A DNA stretch of 13,814 bases from Deltaproteobacteria bacterium (GTDB taxonomy: Bacteria; Desulfobacterota; Desulfarculia; Adiutricales; Adiutricaceae), in contig JAITLH010000430.1 in assembly GCA_031277995.1 (NCBI GenBank), forward strand, positions 1 to 13,814, written 5' to 3'. Of this stretch, positions 5,631 through 13,272 are shown in pieces. Below the pieces are notes generated by a model, which saw nothing but the letters and a program-made list of their open reading frames with translations, was not told where the DNA came from and ran no database searches. How positions within the stretch are numbered: position 1 is the first letter of the stretch; each line of letters starts with the position of its first letter. The position numbers were made by a program, and so were the translations under genes.

Positions 5631-6146
5631 ATGGCCATAAACCTACCTCCGGAGCCTTCGCCTCCGCCCAAGGGCTTATTTTACCCGTTTACGGGGCCGA
5701 TTCGGACCTGCGTCGGGTGTCGATGCAAGCGGCCCAAGGCGCTACTTATTAGGCTGGCCTTGGAGGATGGGGGGCGCCGGGATCCTTTAAAAAAAAGGCG
5801 CCGGGGCAAGGTTAGGGGCAAAGCCAGGGCCAAGCTAAATCGGGAATTTAAGCTTAACCGGGAGTTTAAGCCAAGTTGGCTTAGCCCCGAAAATAAGTTT
5901 GGCCTCGCGTCCCGGCTTGACGAAAAAGTCAAGGCGGTGCTCGGGGCGCGTCTTACCAGGATCGGCCAGGCGGCCGGGCCCAAGGTGGTGTTTGACGGTG
6001 GCCGGGCCCTAAAAGGGCGGGGGGCTTGGGTCTGCGCCGATTCGCCAAATTGTTTGGCCCAGGCCCTAACCAAGGGCAAGCTGGCCAGGGCATTAAGGGC
6101 GAGGGAACCGGATCTATCGGGATTGGTTCCGTCCGCGGGGCGTTAA
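5631..6146 (+). CDS. ylxR: YlxR/RnpM family RNA-binding protein (DUF448) with a large insertion
   Basis: YlxR proteins are small RNA-binding companions of nusA and infB; the Bacillus subtilis member has been reported to modulate RNase P. Two hallmark motifs are present: RTCVGCRCKRPKALLIRL (residues ~25-42) and GRGAWVCADSPNCLAQAL (~129-146), the latter holding the usual GRGA-x-VC and second Cys. Normally about 30-40 residues separate them in a 90-100 residue protein. Here the protein is 171 residues because about 60 extra residues, very rich in Lys and Arg, lie between the motifs. The insertion includes a short duplication, KLNREF twice (around 5833-5868). There is also a Pro-rich 20-residue N-terminal extension. 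The ATG at 5631 has AAGGG a few bases upstream, seven bases after the nusA stop. The insertion may enlarge the RNA-binding surface (inference). Confidence 0.87.
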   Translation: MAINLPPEPSPPPKGLFYPFTGPIRTCVGCRCKRPKALLIRLALEDGGRRDPLKKRRRGKVRGKARAKLNREFKLNREFKPSWLSPENKFGLASRLDEKVKAVLGARLTRIGQAAGPKVVFDGGRALKGRGAWVCADSPNCLAQALTKGKLARALRAREPDLSGLVPSAGR

Positions 6147-6171
6147 TTTCACAGGAACGGGTGTCAAAGGG

Positions 6172-9100
6172 ATGGTTAAGAAAAGGATTTATGAGCTGGC
6201 CAAAGAGCTTTCCGTATCGAGCGGCGAACTTTTGCGCTGCATAACCGATCTGGAGCTTATGCCGGGGGCCACCCTGGGCCCCTCAAATAGCGTCGAGGAG
6301 AGCGTGGCCGAGGTGATTAAGGCCAAAGTGATGGAAATCAAGCGGGCCACCCGGGTCATGCCCGTGGTTAAGCGCAGAAAGAAGGCCACTTCCGATTCGC
6401 CCGATTCGGAAGAAAGCGACGGCGATTCCGACGACGGCGCCCAATACCCGGACGTTGGCCAAGGGGTCGATTCCCCGCCCGGCCCACGGGGAGAAACCTT
6501 CGCGGCCCAGTCGCCCGACGGACCAGGCGCCGCCTTGGATAAAGCTGCCGGCAAAGGCGGCAAGGGTAAAGGGGCCGGATCCGAAGCTGGGGCGGCCGGC
6601 GGCCAAAAACCGGTCACCGTCGCCCAGAAAAAATTTGACAAGGCCACCATCATCGGTACCCAAGAAATTAACCCACAACCCGGCTCCAGGGATCAAGCCA
6701 AAGGCTCCGGCGGGGCTGAGCAAGTCGAGCTTCCAGATTTTATGAAACTCTCACCAACCCAAAGCGAGCAGCCGCGAGCCCCCGAGGCCGTCCTGGCTAC
6801 CCCAAACGCCTTGGCCGACGAAGGGGCCGCCGACGCCAAACCCTGGAATGAGGCCGCCCAACCTGAGGCCCAGCCCAAAACCCCACCGTTCGACGCCCCG
6901 CCCCCCGAACCGGGTCCTTTCGTTGAAGAGCGGGTGCCCAAGCCCGAAAACCACGTCCCCTTTTGGAAAAGGTCCCCGGGCGCGAGCGAGGCCGCGGCCG
7001 AGGCCAAGGCGCCCCAAGCTTCCGAGAGGCCCGGAGGGCAGGCCGGCCAGGCCGGTTACGGCGGCCAGGCCGGTTACGGCGGCCAAGCCGGTTACGGCGG
7101 CCAGGCCGGCCAGGCGACCGGCGAGGTTAGGCGGGGCCACGGGATTCAAAGGACCGTGGAACTCCAGGACGGGGAGAGAAGCGGCTCGGGTTTATCGGCC
7201 GTTAGGGCCAGCGACCGCAATAAGCGGGTTAACCGCGATTTGTCCCAGGCCAGAAAGTTAATCCAGTCCGAGGCGGCCCGGGTAGTGGGCGTGGCCAAGG
7301 AAGTCCATGGCAAAATCCCCTCGGGAACTCCGGGACGGTTCCAGACCCCCAGGCCCCCCTCGACCATAAGGGGCGTCTCGGCTCCCATTAGGCCCACCGG
7401 CGCGGCCCCCAGACCGGCCGGGACCGAAGATCATGACGAGGCTCGCAAGCGCAGGGCCAATAAGAAATTGGGCCAAAAGATCTTTACCGAAAGGGGCGCC
7501 GAGGAGATCAAAAAAGCCAAACGCCGCGAGTACGCGGTGGAAAAGGTCGATCTCTACTCCGAAGGAGCTTGGGCCCGGCCCAAAAAGTCCAAGGCCAAAA
7601 AAACCAAGGCCAAAACCGAGATCACCATCCCCAAGCCCATTAAGCGGCGCATCAAGGTCGACGAGGTCATCACCGTATCGGAACTGGCCCACCGCTTGTC
7701 GCTTAAGGTCGGGGACATCATCAAAAAGCTCATGAGCCTGGGCGTCATGGCCGGGCTTAACCAGTCGCTTGACTTCGACACGGCCACCTTGGTGGCCGCG
7801 GAATTTGGCTACGACGTGGAAAGGTCTTCCTTTGACGAAGGCGAATTCCTGCCCTTGCCGGACGTCGCCGAAAAATACCCCCTCTTGCCGCGGTCCCCGG
7901 TCGTCACCATCATGGGTCACGTCGATCACGGCAAAACTTCCCTTTTGGATTACATCCGCAAAACCAAGATCCAGGAGGGCGAGGCCGGCGGCATCACCCA
8001 ACACATCGGCGCCTACCACGTCAAGGTGGGCCAGAGCTACATCACTTTCCTGGACACCCCGGGTCACGAGGCCTTCACGGCCATGCGCTCCCGCGGGGCC
8101 CAGGTGACCGACATCGTCATCTTGATCGTGGCCGCCGACGACGGGGTCATGCCCCAGACCAGGGAAGCGGCCGATCACGCCAAGGCGGCCAAGGTGCCCA
8201 TCATCGTGGCCGTCAATAAGGTCGATAAACCCGGGGCCGATCCCGAGAAGATCCGTCGCCAGATGATGGAACTGGGCCTGACCCAGGAAGCTTGGGGCGG
8301 GGACACGGTTTTCGTGGACATCTCGGCCAAGACCGGTCAGGGCGTTGACGAACTTTTGGAGATGATCCTTCTCCAAGCCGATCTCCTGGAACTAAAAGCC
8401 AGGGTTGACGGCCCGGCCAAGGGCCGTATCGTGGAAGCCAGGCTCGATAAGGGCCGCGGGGCCATGGCCACGGTCTTGGTTGGGGAAGGCACCTTAAGGC
8501 TAGGCGACACTTACGTCTGCGGCGTTTTTTACGGAAAGATCCGGGCCATGTTCGGTGACGACGGCTTAAAACTCCAAGACGCCGGGCCGGCCATTCCCGT
8601 GGAAATCCAGGGCATCAGCGGCATCCCGCAAGCCGGCGACGAATTCATCGTCATGGAAGACGAAAAACAGGCCAAACAGGTTAGCCAGCATAGGCTCCTC
8701 AAACAAAGGGAATCGGTCCTGGTCAAGAGCTCCAAGCTTACCTTGGAAAACCTCTTCGATCACATCAAGGCCGGGGCCATCAAGGGCCTAAACCTAATCA
8801 TCAAAGCCGACGTCCAGGGTTCCCTGGAAGCCATTTTGGACGCCGTCGGGAAATTTTCCACCCCGGAAATCAAGATTACCGTCATCCACTCGGCCATCGG
8901 CGTCGTCTCCGAGACGGACATCATGCTGGCCTCGGCCTCAAACGCCCTAATCATCTGCTTTGGGGTCAAACCCCCGGCCATCAAGGTCCAGGAAGTGGCC
9001 GAATCCGAGCAAGTCCAGATCCGCTACTACGACGTCATCTATAAGCTCTTGGAAGACATCAAGGAAGCCATGGCCGGGCTGCTTGATCCCATCAAAAACG

Positions 9101-9480
9101 TCAAGATCATCGGCCAAATCGAAGTCCGGGCCGTTTTCAACATCACCAAGGTGGGCCAAGTGGCCGGCTGCTACGTTTCCGACGGCAAGGTCAGCCGCGG
9201 CTCCCGGGCCAAGGTCTTAAGGGACAAAGACGTCATCTACGACGGCCGGGTGGGTAGCCTTAGGAGAGAGAAAAACGACGTCAGGGAAGTTCTGGCCGGT
9301 TACGAATGCGGCCTAAGCCTGGAGGGCTTTAGCGACGTCCAGGAAGGCGATCACATCGAGATCTACCAGATCGAAGAGACCGCGGCCACGGTCGAGCTCA
9401 TAAACGAAGCCGTGGAGAGAGCGGCCACCGAGGCGGCCAACAAGGCCGAGGCGGCCGCCCAAGCGGAGGCGGCCAAATAA
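6172..9480 (+). CDS. infB: Translation initiation factor IF-2
   Basis: IF-2 is the GTPase that places fMet-tRNA on the 30S subunit and promotes subunit joining. Domains in order: IF2_N at residues 1-55 (VKKRIYELAKELSVSSGELL); a very long Ala/Pro/Gly/Gln-rich linker to ~485; a second IF2_N at ~490-550; the G domain at ~575-745 with G1 GHVDHGKT (582-589), G3 DTPGHE (628-633), G4 NKVD (682-685) and G5 SAK (718-720); domain II; IF2 domain 3 from about 856; and the fMet-tRNA-binding C-terminal domain (~975-1075, with GQIEVRAVFN). An Ala-rich tail ends it. At 1102 residues it is longer than E. coli IF-2 (890); the excess is the linker. All GTP-binding residues are intact. The start matches the family, but the nearest purine run (AAAGGG) touches the ATG, an unusual spacing. 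It begins 25 bases after ylxR. Confidence 0.98.
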   Translation: MVKKRIYELAKELSVSSGELLRCITDLELMPGATLGPSNSVEESVAEVIKAKVMEIKRATRVMPVVKRRKKATSDSPDSEESDGDSDDGAQYPDVGQGVDSPPGPRGETFAAQSPDGPGAALDKAAGKGGKGKGAGSEAGAAGGQKPVTVAQKKFDKATIIGTQEINPQPGSRDQAKGSGGAEQVELPDFMKLSPTQSEQPRAPEAVLATPNALADEGAADAKPWNEAAQPEAQPKTPPFDAPPPEPGPFVEERVPKPENHVPFWKRSPGASEAAAEAKAPQASERPGGQAGQAGYGGQAGYGGQAGYGGQAGQATGEVRRGHGIQRTVELQDGERSGSGLSAVRASDRNKRVNRDLSQARKLIQSEAARVVGVAKEVHGKIPSGTPGRFQTPRPPSTIRGVSAPIRPTGAAPRPAGTEDHDEARKRRANKKLGQKIFTERGAEEIKKAKRREYAVEKVDLYSEGAWARPKKSKAKKTKAKTEITIPKPIKRRIKVDEVITVSELAHRLSLKVGDIIKKLMSLGVMAGLNQSLDFDTATLVAAEFGYDVERSSFDEGEFLPLPDVAEKYPLLPRSPVVTIMGHVDHGKTSLLDYIRKTKIQEGEAGGITQHIGAYHVKVGQSYITFLDTPGHEAFTAMRSRGAQVTDIVILIVAADDGVMPQTREAADHAKAAKVPIIVAVNKVDKPGADPEKIRRQMMELGLTQEAWGGDTVFVDISAKTGQGVDELLEMILLQADLLELKARVDGPAKGRIVEARLDKGRGAMATVLVGEGTLRLGDTYVCGVFYGKIRAMFGDDGLKLQDAGPAIPVEIQGISGIPQAGDEFIVMEDEKQAKQVSQHRLLKQRESVLVKSSKLTLENLFDHIKAGAIKGLNLIIKADVQGSLEAILDAVGKFSTPEIKITVIHSAIGVVSETDIMLASASNALIICFGVKPPAIKVQEVAESEQVQIRYYDVIYKLLEDIKEAMAGLLDPIKNVKIIGQIEVRAVFNITKVGQVAGCYVSDGKVSRGSRAKVLRDKDVIYDGRVGSLRREKNDVREVLAGYECGLSLEGFSDVQEGDHIEIYQIEETAATVELINEAVERAATEAANKAEAAAQAEAAK
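7045..7116 (+). repeat. 18-bp tandem repeat inside the IF-2 linker
   Basis: Three copies of an 18-bp unit encoding GQAGYG (7045-7062, 7063-7080, 7081-7098; the third differs by one base) are followed by two 9-bp half-units encoding GQA. The repeat keeps the frame and lies in the disordered linker, so copy number can change without harming the GTPase. Confidence 0.85.
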
Positions 9481-9627
9481 TCCCAACCCTTTGGTCTAAA
9501 GCGGATCCGGGCCCAGGGTTCTTGGCCCCAAGCCAAGCGCCCGGGGCCGGACCAAAACGCTCTTTAATTTGGGGAAACCAACCCAAAGCGCTTTTCCCCT
9601 AAAAAATTGGGCCAATCGGGTGACTTA

Positions 9628-10029
9628 ATGATCGTGGTCGGAGTTCTTCTGGTAACCATCCGCATGGAGGGTAACTCCAGCCTCAAGGAAAAAAGGCGGG
9701 TGGTCAAAAGCCTTCTGGGGCGGGTCAAGGCCCGCTTCAACGCCTCGGCCTCGGAAGTTGACGGGCAGGATCGCTACGAACTGGCCGTGGTGGGTTTTTC
9801 GGTCATGGGATCCGACGCCCGGGTCCTAAACCGGGTCCTCGACCATATCCTTAACTTTGTCGATGACAACGTCGACGCCGAGGTGATTGATTCCGAGATC
9901 ATCTGCCCCCTATACGCGGATGAAAACGACAACCTGGACCATAACCTAAACCAGGCCCTGGACTATTCCGAGGAATACGACTTTGGCCCGGAAAACCTAA
10001 ATGACCCGGGTAACGACAACGACCGCTAA
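9628..10029 (+). CDS. ylxP: YlxP/DUF503 family protein
   Basis: DUF503 (YlxP) is a small conserved protein almost always found between infB and rbfA; its biochemical role is not settled. The family pattern is clear: a beta strand MIVVGVLLVTIRM, then SLKEKRRVVKSLLGRVKARFNAS (residues ~18-40), then ELAVVGFSVMGSD and a long helix VLNRVLDHILNFVDD. About 45 further residues, many Asp, Glu and Asn (ending DPGNDNDR), extend beyond the domain, making 133 residues where ~95 is usual. I chose the ATG at 9628 because the family begins right at this strand and GGGTGA precedes it; an in-frame TTG at 9607 is less likely. It lies 147 bases after infB, a gap without a clear terminator. Confidence 0.88.
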   Translation: MIVVGVLLVTIRMEGNSSLKEKRRVVKSLLGRVKARFNASASEVDGQDRYELAVVGFSVMGSDARVLNRVLDHILNFVDDNVDAEVIDSEIICPLYADENDNLDHNLNQALDYSEEYDFGPENLNDPGNDNDR

Positions 10030-10172
10030 CGTAACCCGCCATTTGGCGGCCCCTAAAAAAGCGGCCCCCAATTGGCGGCATTTAGAAAGCGGACCTGGGA
10101 AGGCGCCCAAAGCCCCGAGCCAAGCCGCCTTCGAACTTATATAAAAAGCGAAAAAACGGAAAACTTACCCCC

Positions 10173-10643
10173 ATGAGCCAAGTAAGACTGGAAAGAATCA
10201 ACCGACTCATCCTGGCCTCGGTTAACGAACTTTTCCTAACCAAGAGCAAGGACCCAAGGCTTACCGGTTTAACCATAACCAGGGCCGTGGCGAGCGGCGA
10301 TCTTAGGACGGTTAGGCTCTTTTACAGTCTCATCGGTAACCAGGACCGTTTGGACCAAGCCGCCTTGGCCCTGGAAAAAGCCAACGGCTTCATTCGATCC
10401 CATTTGGCCGCCACCTTGGACCGTAAACATACGCCCAAGCTCATTTTTGAACGCGACCTTAACCCCGAAAACGCCCAGCGGGTCGGCCAACTCCTAAGGG
10501 AGATCGAAATAACCTCTCCCCCCCAACCGGCGGCCGATTCGTCCGAGCCGGGCGAGCAAAACGCCCAGGGCGATTCGTCCGGGCGGGGCGAGCCCTCCGA
10601 CAGCGCCAAGGGCAAGGGCGATCCGGCCGCCGACATTGGCTAG
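10173..10643 (+). CDS. rbfA: Ribosome-binding factor A
   Basis: RbfA binds the immature 30S subunit near helix 1 and helix 45 of 16S rRNA and is needed for late maturation. The KH-like domain covers residues ~1-112: QVRLERINRLILASVNELF, DPRLTGLTITRAVASGDLRTVRLFYSL (the conserved D-PR and S-x-DL motifs), ALEKANGFIRSHLAATLDRKHTPKLIFERD, and GQLLREI. The last ~45 residues are low-complexity (Ser, Gly, Asp, Pro) and include a 36-bp imperfect duplication (10536-10556 with 10572-10592). The ATG at 10173 is not preceded by a recognisable Shine-Dalgarno; the family N-terminus supports it. A terminator follows 22 bases after the stop, so this is likely the last gene of the rimP-to-rbfA transcript. Confidence 0.93.
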   Translation: MSQVRLERINRLILASVNELFLTKSKDPRLTGLTITRAVASGDLRTVRLFYSLIGNQDRLDQAALALEKANGFIRSHLAATLDRKHTPKLIFERDLNPENAQRVGQLLREIEITSPPQPAADSSEPGEQNAQGDSSGRGEPSDSAKGKGDPAADIG

Positions 10644-10664
10644 CGGGGTGGGGATTCGTTTTTT

Positions 10665-10692
10665 GGGGTATCCTTGGGTTACCCCTTTTTTT
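10665..10692 (+). terminator. Intrinsic terminator between rbfA and nrnA
   Basis: GGGGTA (10665-10670) pairs with TACCCC (10680-10685); CC/GG extend the stem across a T-T mismatch to a TTG loop, and seven T residues follow. It splits the cluster, so nrnA-truB-rpsO should have their own promoter in the AT-rich bases 10700-10780, where I see no convincing consensus, or depend on read-through. Confidence 0.82.
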
Positions 10693-10786
10693 CGTTTTTC
10701 GATTGGCCTTTTTTTATTTTAATTTTTGGGACGACAAACTCTAGATAGATGAAACCAAAACCGTCAAACCAACGTCAGGGCCGCCC

Positions 10787-11881
10787 ATGGGAGGGCCGAT
10801 GACTTCCCCATTAACCAATAACCCCGAGATCCCCTCCTCGCCTCCGCCCAGGCTTCTGGCCATCCTCAGGGAGGCTAAAAGGGTCCTAATCATCGGCCAC
10901 CAAAACCCCGACGGGGACGCCCTGGGGTCGGCCCTGGCTTTGGCCCTGGCCCTAAAGGCCCTGGGCGGACCAGAATCCGCAAAAGAATCCGGAAATAGCC
11001 TCGGCCCCGGGATCGAGGTCATCGTTGGCTACAACGGCGCCTTTCCCTCAAGCCTGGATTTTTTGACCCAGGGCAAGGATTTTGTCCGGCGCGTGCCCTT
11101 TGGCCACGATTTGCGGGAGCGCTTCGACCTCATGGTTTTGGTCGATTGTTTGGCCCCTTTCCGGGTTTGGCCCGAGGCCGAAGCCCTGCCCCTGGATTCC
11201 TTCCCGCCCTTTGTCGTCATTGACCACCATAGCGATCCCTTAAAAACCAGTTGCCTGTCTAGTTTCGTAAACCACCTGGCCTCGGCCACGGCCGAGCAGG
11301 TTTTTAAGGTCATTACGGACCTGGGGGCCGAGTTTACCCCGCCCATCGTGGAAGCGCTTTTGGCCGCCCTCATAAGCGACACCGGATCCTTTAGCCAAGC
11401 CAACTCCACCGAGGAATGCCTCCGACAAGCCGCTTTTTTGGTCTCCAAGGGCGGCAACATCGAATACATAAACCACTTCCTTAAACGCAATTGGCCGGTA
11501 ACCAGGATGAGGCTTCTAACCCAGGCCCTGGCCACGATTGACCTACACCACCAAGGCCGGGTGGCCACCATGGTCGTCACCCAGGAAATGCTAAACCAGA
11601 CCGGCTCTTGCGTGGCCGAGACCGACGGCTTTGTCGAATATCCGCTTTTGCTAAACGGCGTGGACATGGTGGCTTTTTGCAAGGTTAACGGCCAAGGCCA
11701 AACCCGGGTGAGCCTTAGGAGCCGCCCGGGCCTTGACGTTAGGGAACTGGCCAGATCCTTTGGCGGCGGCGGCCACACCCAAGCCGCGGCCTACATGGAC
11801 GATAACCCCAACCCCCTTGAGGCCTTGGAAAAGTTACTCTCCAGACTCGGGACCTTTAACCTTCCGGAGAAGACCGGGTGA
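10787..11881 (+). CDS. nrnA: DHH/DHHA1 phosphoesterase, NrnA-type oligoribonuclease / pAp phosphatase
   Basis: NrnA-type enzymes remove nucleotides from 2-5 nt RNA fragments and often hydrolyse pAp (3'-phosphoadenosine 5'-phosphate), using two Mn ions. The DHH domain carries GHQNPDGDALGS (H38, D42, D44), FDLMVLVDC (metal-ligand Asp near 120), the signature VIDHHSD (D146, H147, H148), and ISDTGSFSQANST. The DHHA1 domain carries the substrate-binding GGGGHTQAAA (from G326, H330) near the C-terminus. Every expected catalytic residue is present. At 364 residues it is a little longer than the usual 310-340. Two ATGs are possible: 10787 (AGGG six bases upstream) and 10799 (GGGAGGG three bases upstream); I give the longer. 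It overlaps truB by four bases and partners functionally with pnp nearby in RNA turnover. Confidence 0.92.
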   Translation: MGGPMTSPLTNNPEIPSSPPPRLLAILREAKRVLIIGHQNPDGDALGSALALALALKALGGPESAKESGNSLGPGIEVIVGYNGAFPSSLDFLTQGKDFVRRVPFGHDLRERFDLMVLVDCLAPFRVWPEAEALPLDSFPPFVVIDHHSDPLKTSCLSSFVNHLASATAEQVFKVITDLGAEFTPPIVEALLAALISDTGSFSQANSTEECLRQAAFLVSKGGNIEYINHFLKRNWPVTRMRLLTQALATIDLHHQGRVATMVVTQEMLNQTGSCVAETDGFVEYPLLLNGVDMVAFCKVNGQGQTRVSLRSRPGLDVRELARSFGGGGHTQAAAYMDDNPNPLEALEKLLSRLGTFNLPEKTG

Positions 11882-12987
11882 CCGCTCCAAAGGCAACCGA
11901 GCGCTCCCCCCTAATCGATTCCCAGGCGGAGGCTACCCGCGGCCCCCTTGGCGACAATCGCCCTTTGGGCGTTGTCGCCAAACCCGACGGTCGGGACCTT
12001 AACGGGCTAATCCTAATCGACAAGCCCCAGGGCCCGACCAGTCACGACGTGGCCTTACGGGTCCGGCGTTTGGGCCGTTTTATAAGCGCGGGCCACACCG
12101 GCACCTTGGACCCCCTGGCCACGGGGCTTATCGCGCTTTTGGTGGGAAAATCGACCAGGCTCGCGCCTTTTTTGGCCGCGGCCGACAAGACCTATCTGGC
12201 CACGATCCATTTGGGTTTGGTGACCAAAACCCTCGACGTTACCGGGGAGGCCGTTGGCCCCCAATACCAGGGCCCCTACCCGTCCCGGGTTGAAGTCGAA
12301 AAGGCCCTAACTAACCTAACCGGAACCATGGCCCAAATGCCCCCGGCTTTTTCGGCCATAAAGGTCAACGGCCAAACGGCCCATAAGGCGGCCCGGGCCG
12401 GAAAAGAAATCGACCTAAAGCCCCGGGAAGTCACGGCCCACGCCTTGGAGCTAATCGATTACGATCCGCCCTTTGCGACCCTTAGGGCCGAGGTATCCAA
12501 GGGCTATTACGTAAGGTCCTTGGCCAGGGACCTAGGCCTTGCCCTTAACCTAATTGGGGGGGCCTTGGCCAAATTAAGGCGCCTTAGCGTGGGCTCCTTT
12601 ACCCTAAAAGAGGCCGGGCCCATCCCGGAAACTTTTTTGGAGCTTAAAAATAGGCTCATCTCGCCCAGGGAGGCCGTTAACCACCTTCCGGAACTTTTTC
12701 CCTCCGCGAATGAGCTTATCGCCCTAACTCGCGGGCAAACCATTCCCTGGCCCGCCACGGGGCTCGCCTCGGAGCCCTGGGGGGGGCCCGCTTCTGGGGC
12801 CACTTCTGGGGCCGCCAAAGCGGCCGGGGTCCATAAAATCATCTCCCCGGACGGCCAACTGGCCGCCCTGGGGGAAATCTTCGAAAAAACGCCGGGCCTT
12901 GAACCAAGCGCCCGGTCGCCCGAGGGGCCATTCTTGCGGCCCCTACGGGTTTTCGCCAAGGCCCAGGAGGCCAAAACAAACCTTTAA
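11878..12987 (+). CDS. truB: tRNA pseudouridine(55) synthase TruB
   Basis: TruB converts U55 in the tRNA T-loop to pseudouridine and also acts as a tRNA folding chaperone. Seen in order: LNGLILIDKPQGPTSHDV (domain start, residue ~41), the catalytic motif AGHTGTLDPLATG with the nucleophile D78, KTYLATIHLG with the family Tyr, MPPAFSAIKVNGQTAHKAAR, GYYVRSLARDLG, and GGALAKLRRLSVGSF. A C-terminal region with VHKIISPDGQLAALGEI resembles the PUA-like tail. The GTG start overlaps the nrnA stop (GTGA), with GGAG nine bases before it, which points to translational coupling. About 40 residues precede the domain, more than usual. A 12-bp tandem duplication (12791-12802, 12803-12814) lies in a Gly/Ala/Ser-rich insertion in the C-terminal region. 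Confidence 0.96.
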   Translation: MTAPKATERSPLIDSQAEATRGPLGDNRPLGVVAKPDGRDLNGLILIDKPQGPTSHDVALRVRRLGRFISAGHTGTLDPLATGLIALLVGKSTRLAPFLAAADKTYLATIHLGLVTKTLDVTGEAVGPQYQGPYPSRVEVEKALTNLTGTMAQMPPAFSAIKVNGQTAHKAARAGKEIDLKPREVTAHALELIDYDPPFATLRAEVSKGYYVRSLARDLGLALNLIGGALAKLRRLSVGSFTLKEAGPIPETFLELKNRLISPREAVNHLPELFPSANELIALTRGQTIPWPATGLASEPWGGPASGATSGAAKAAGVHKIISPDGQLAALGEIFEKTPGLEPSARSPEGPFLRPLRVFAKAQEAKTNL

Positions 12988-13002
12988 AAGGCAAGGAGAA
13001 CC

Positions 13003-13272
13003 ATGTCCATCACTTCAGAAAAAACCGTCGAGCTAATCCAAACCTTTCGCCGAAGCGATTCCGACACCGGCAGCGTCGAGGTCCAGGTGGCCTTACTGAC
13101 CGAGAGAATCGCCAACCTGACCGCGCATTTTAAGATTCACCACAAGGATCATACCTCCAGAAGGGGCTTACTTAAGCTCGTTGGCCAAAGGCGTCGGCTC
13201 TTAAATTACCTTAGAAGACAGGACGTCAACCGTTACCGTACCCTCATCGCCAGGCTGGGGATCCGCAAGTAA
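13003..13272 (+). CDS. rpsO: 30S ribosomal protein S15
   Basis: S15 is a primary binder of the 16S rRNA central domain and also forms a bridge to the 50S subunit. The 89-residue length is exactly that of the family. Conserved segments are visible: DTGSVEVQVALLTERI, NLTAHFKIHHKDHTSRRGLLKLV, RRRLLNYLRRQD and YRTLIARLGIRK. The ATG at 13003 has the best Shine-Dalgarno in the window, AAGGAG six bases upstream, in keeping with the high output needed for a ribosomal protein. It begins 15 bases after truB. The rpsO-pnp neighbourhood is conserved in many bacteria, and S15 represses its own translation in several; I see no obvious rRNA-mimic structure before it. Confidence 0.98.
   Translation: MSITSEKTVELIQTFRRSDSDTGSVEVQVALLTERIANLTAHFKIHHKDHTSRRGLLKLVGQRRRLLNYLRRQDVNRYRTLIARLGIRK

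Noticed and set aside
7258..8376. Long minus-strand open frame opposite infB
   Set aside because: It is the mirror of the highly conserved IF-2 GTPase coding strand; its peptide (His/Asp/Gly-rich, no domain) is what antisense GC-rich codons give. The + strand protein has every GTPase motif.
9571..9606. Terminator after infB
   Set aside because: GGGGAAA/TTTCCCC forms a 7-bp stem but is followed by TAAAAAATT rather than a T-tract, so it is unlikely to stop + strand transcription.
10036..10080. Terminator or repeat element between ylxP and rbfA
   Set aside because: CCGCC/GGCGG is only a 5-bp stem and A residues, not T, follow it.
11029..11778. Minus-strand open frame of about 250 residues opposite nrnA
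   Set aside because: It lies opposite the intact DHH/DHHA1 gene, has no recognisable motif and no ribosome binding site.
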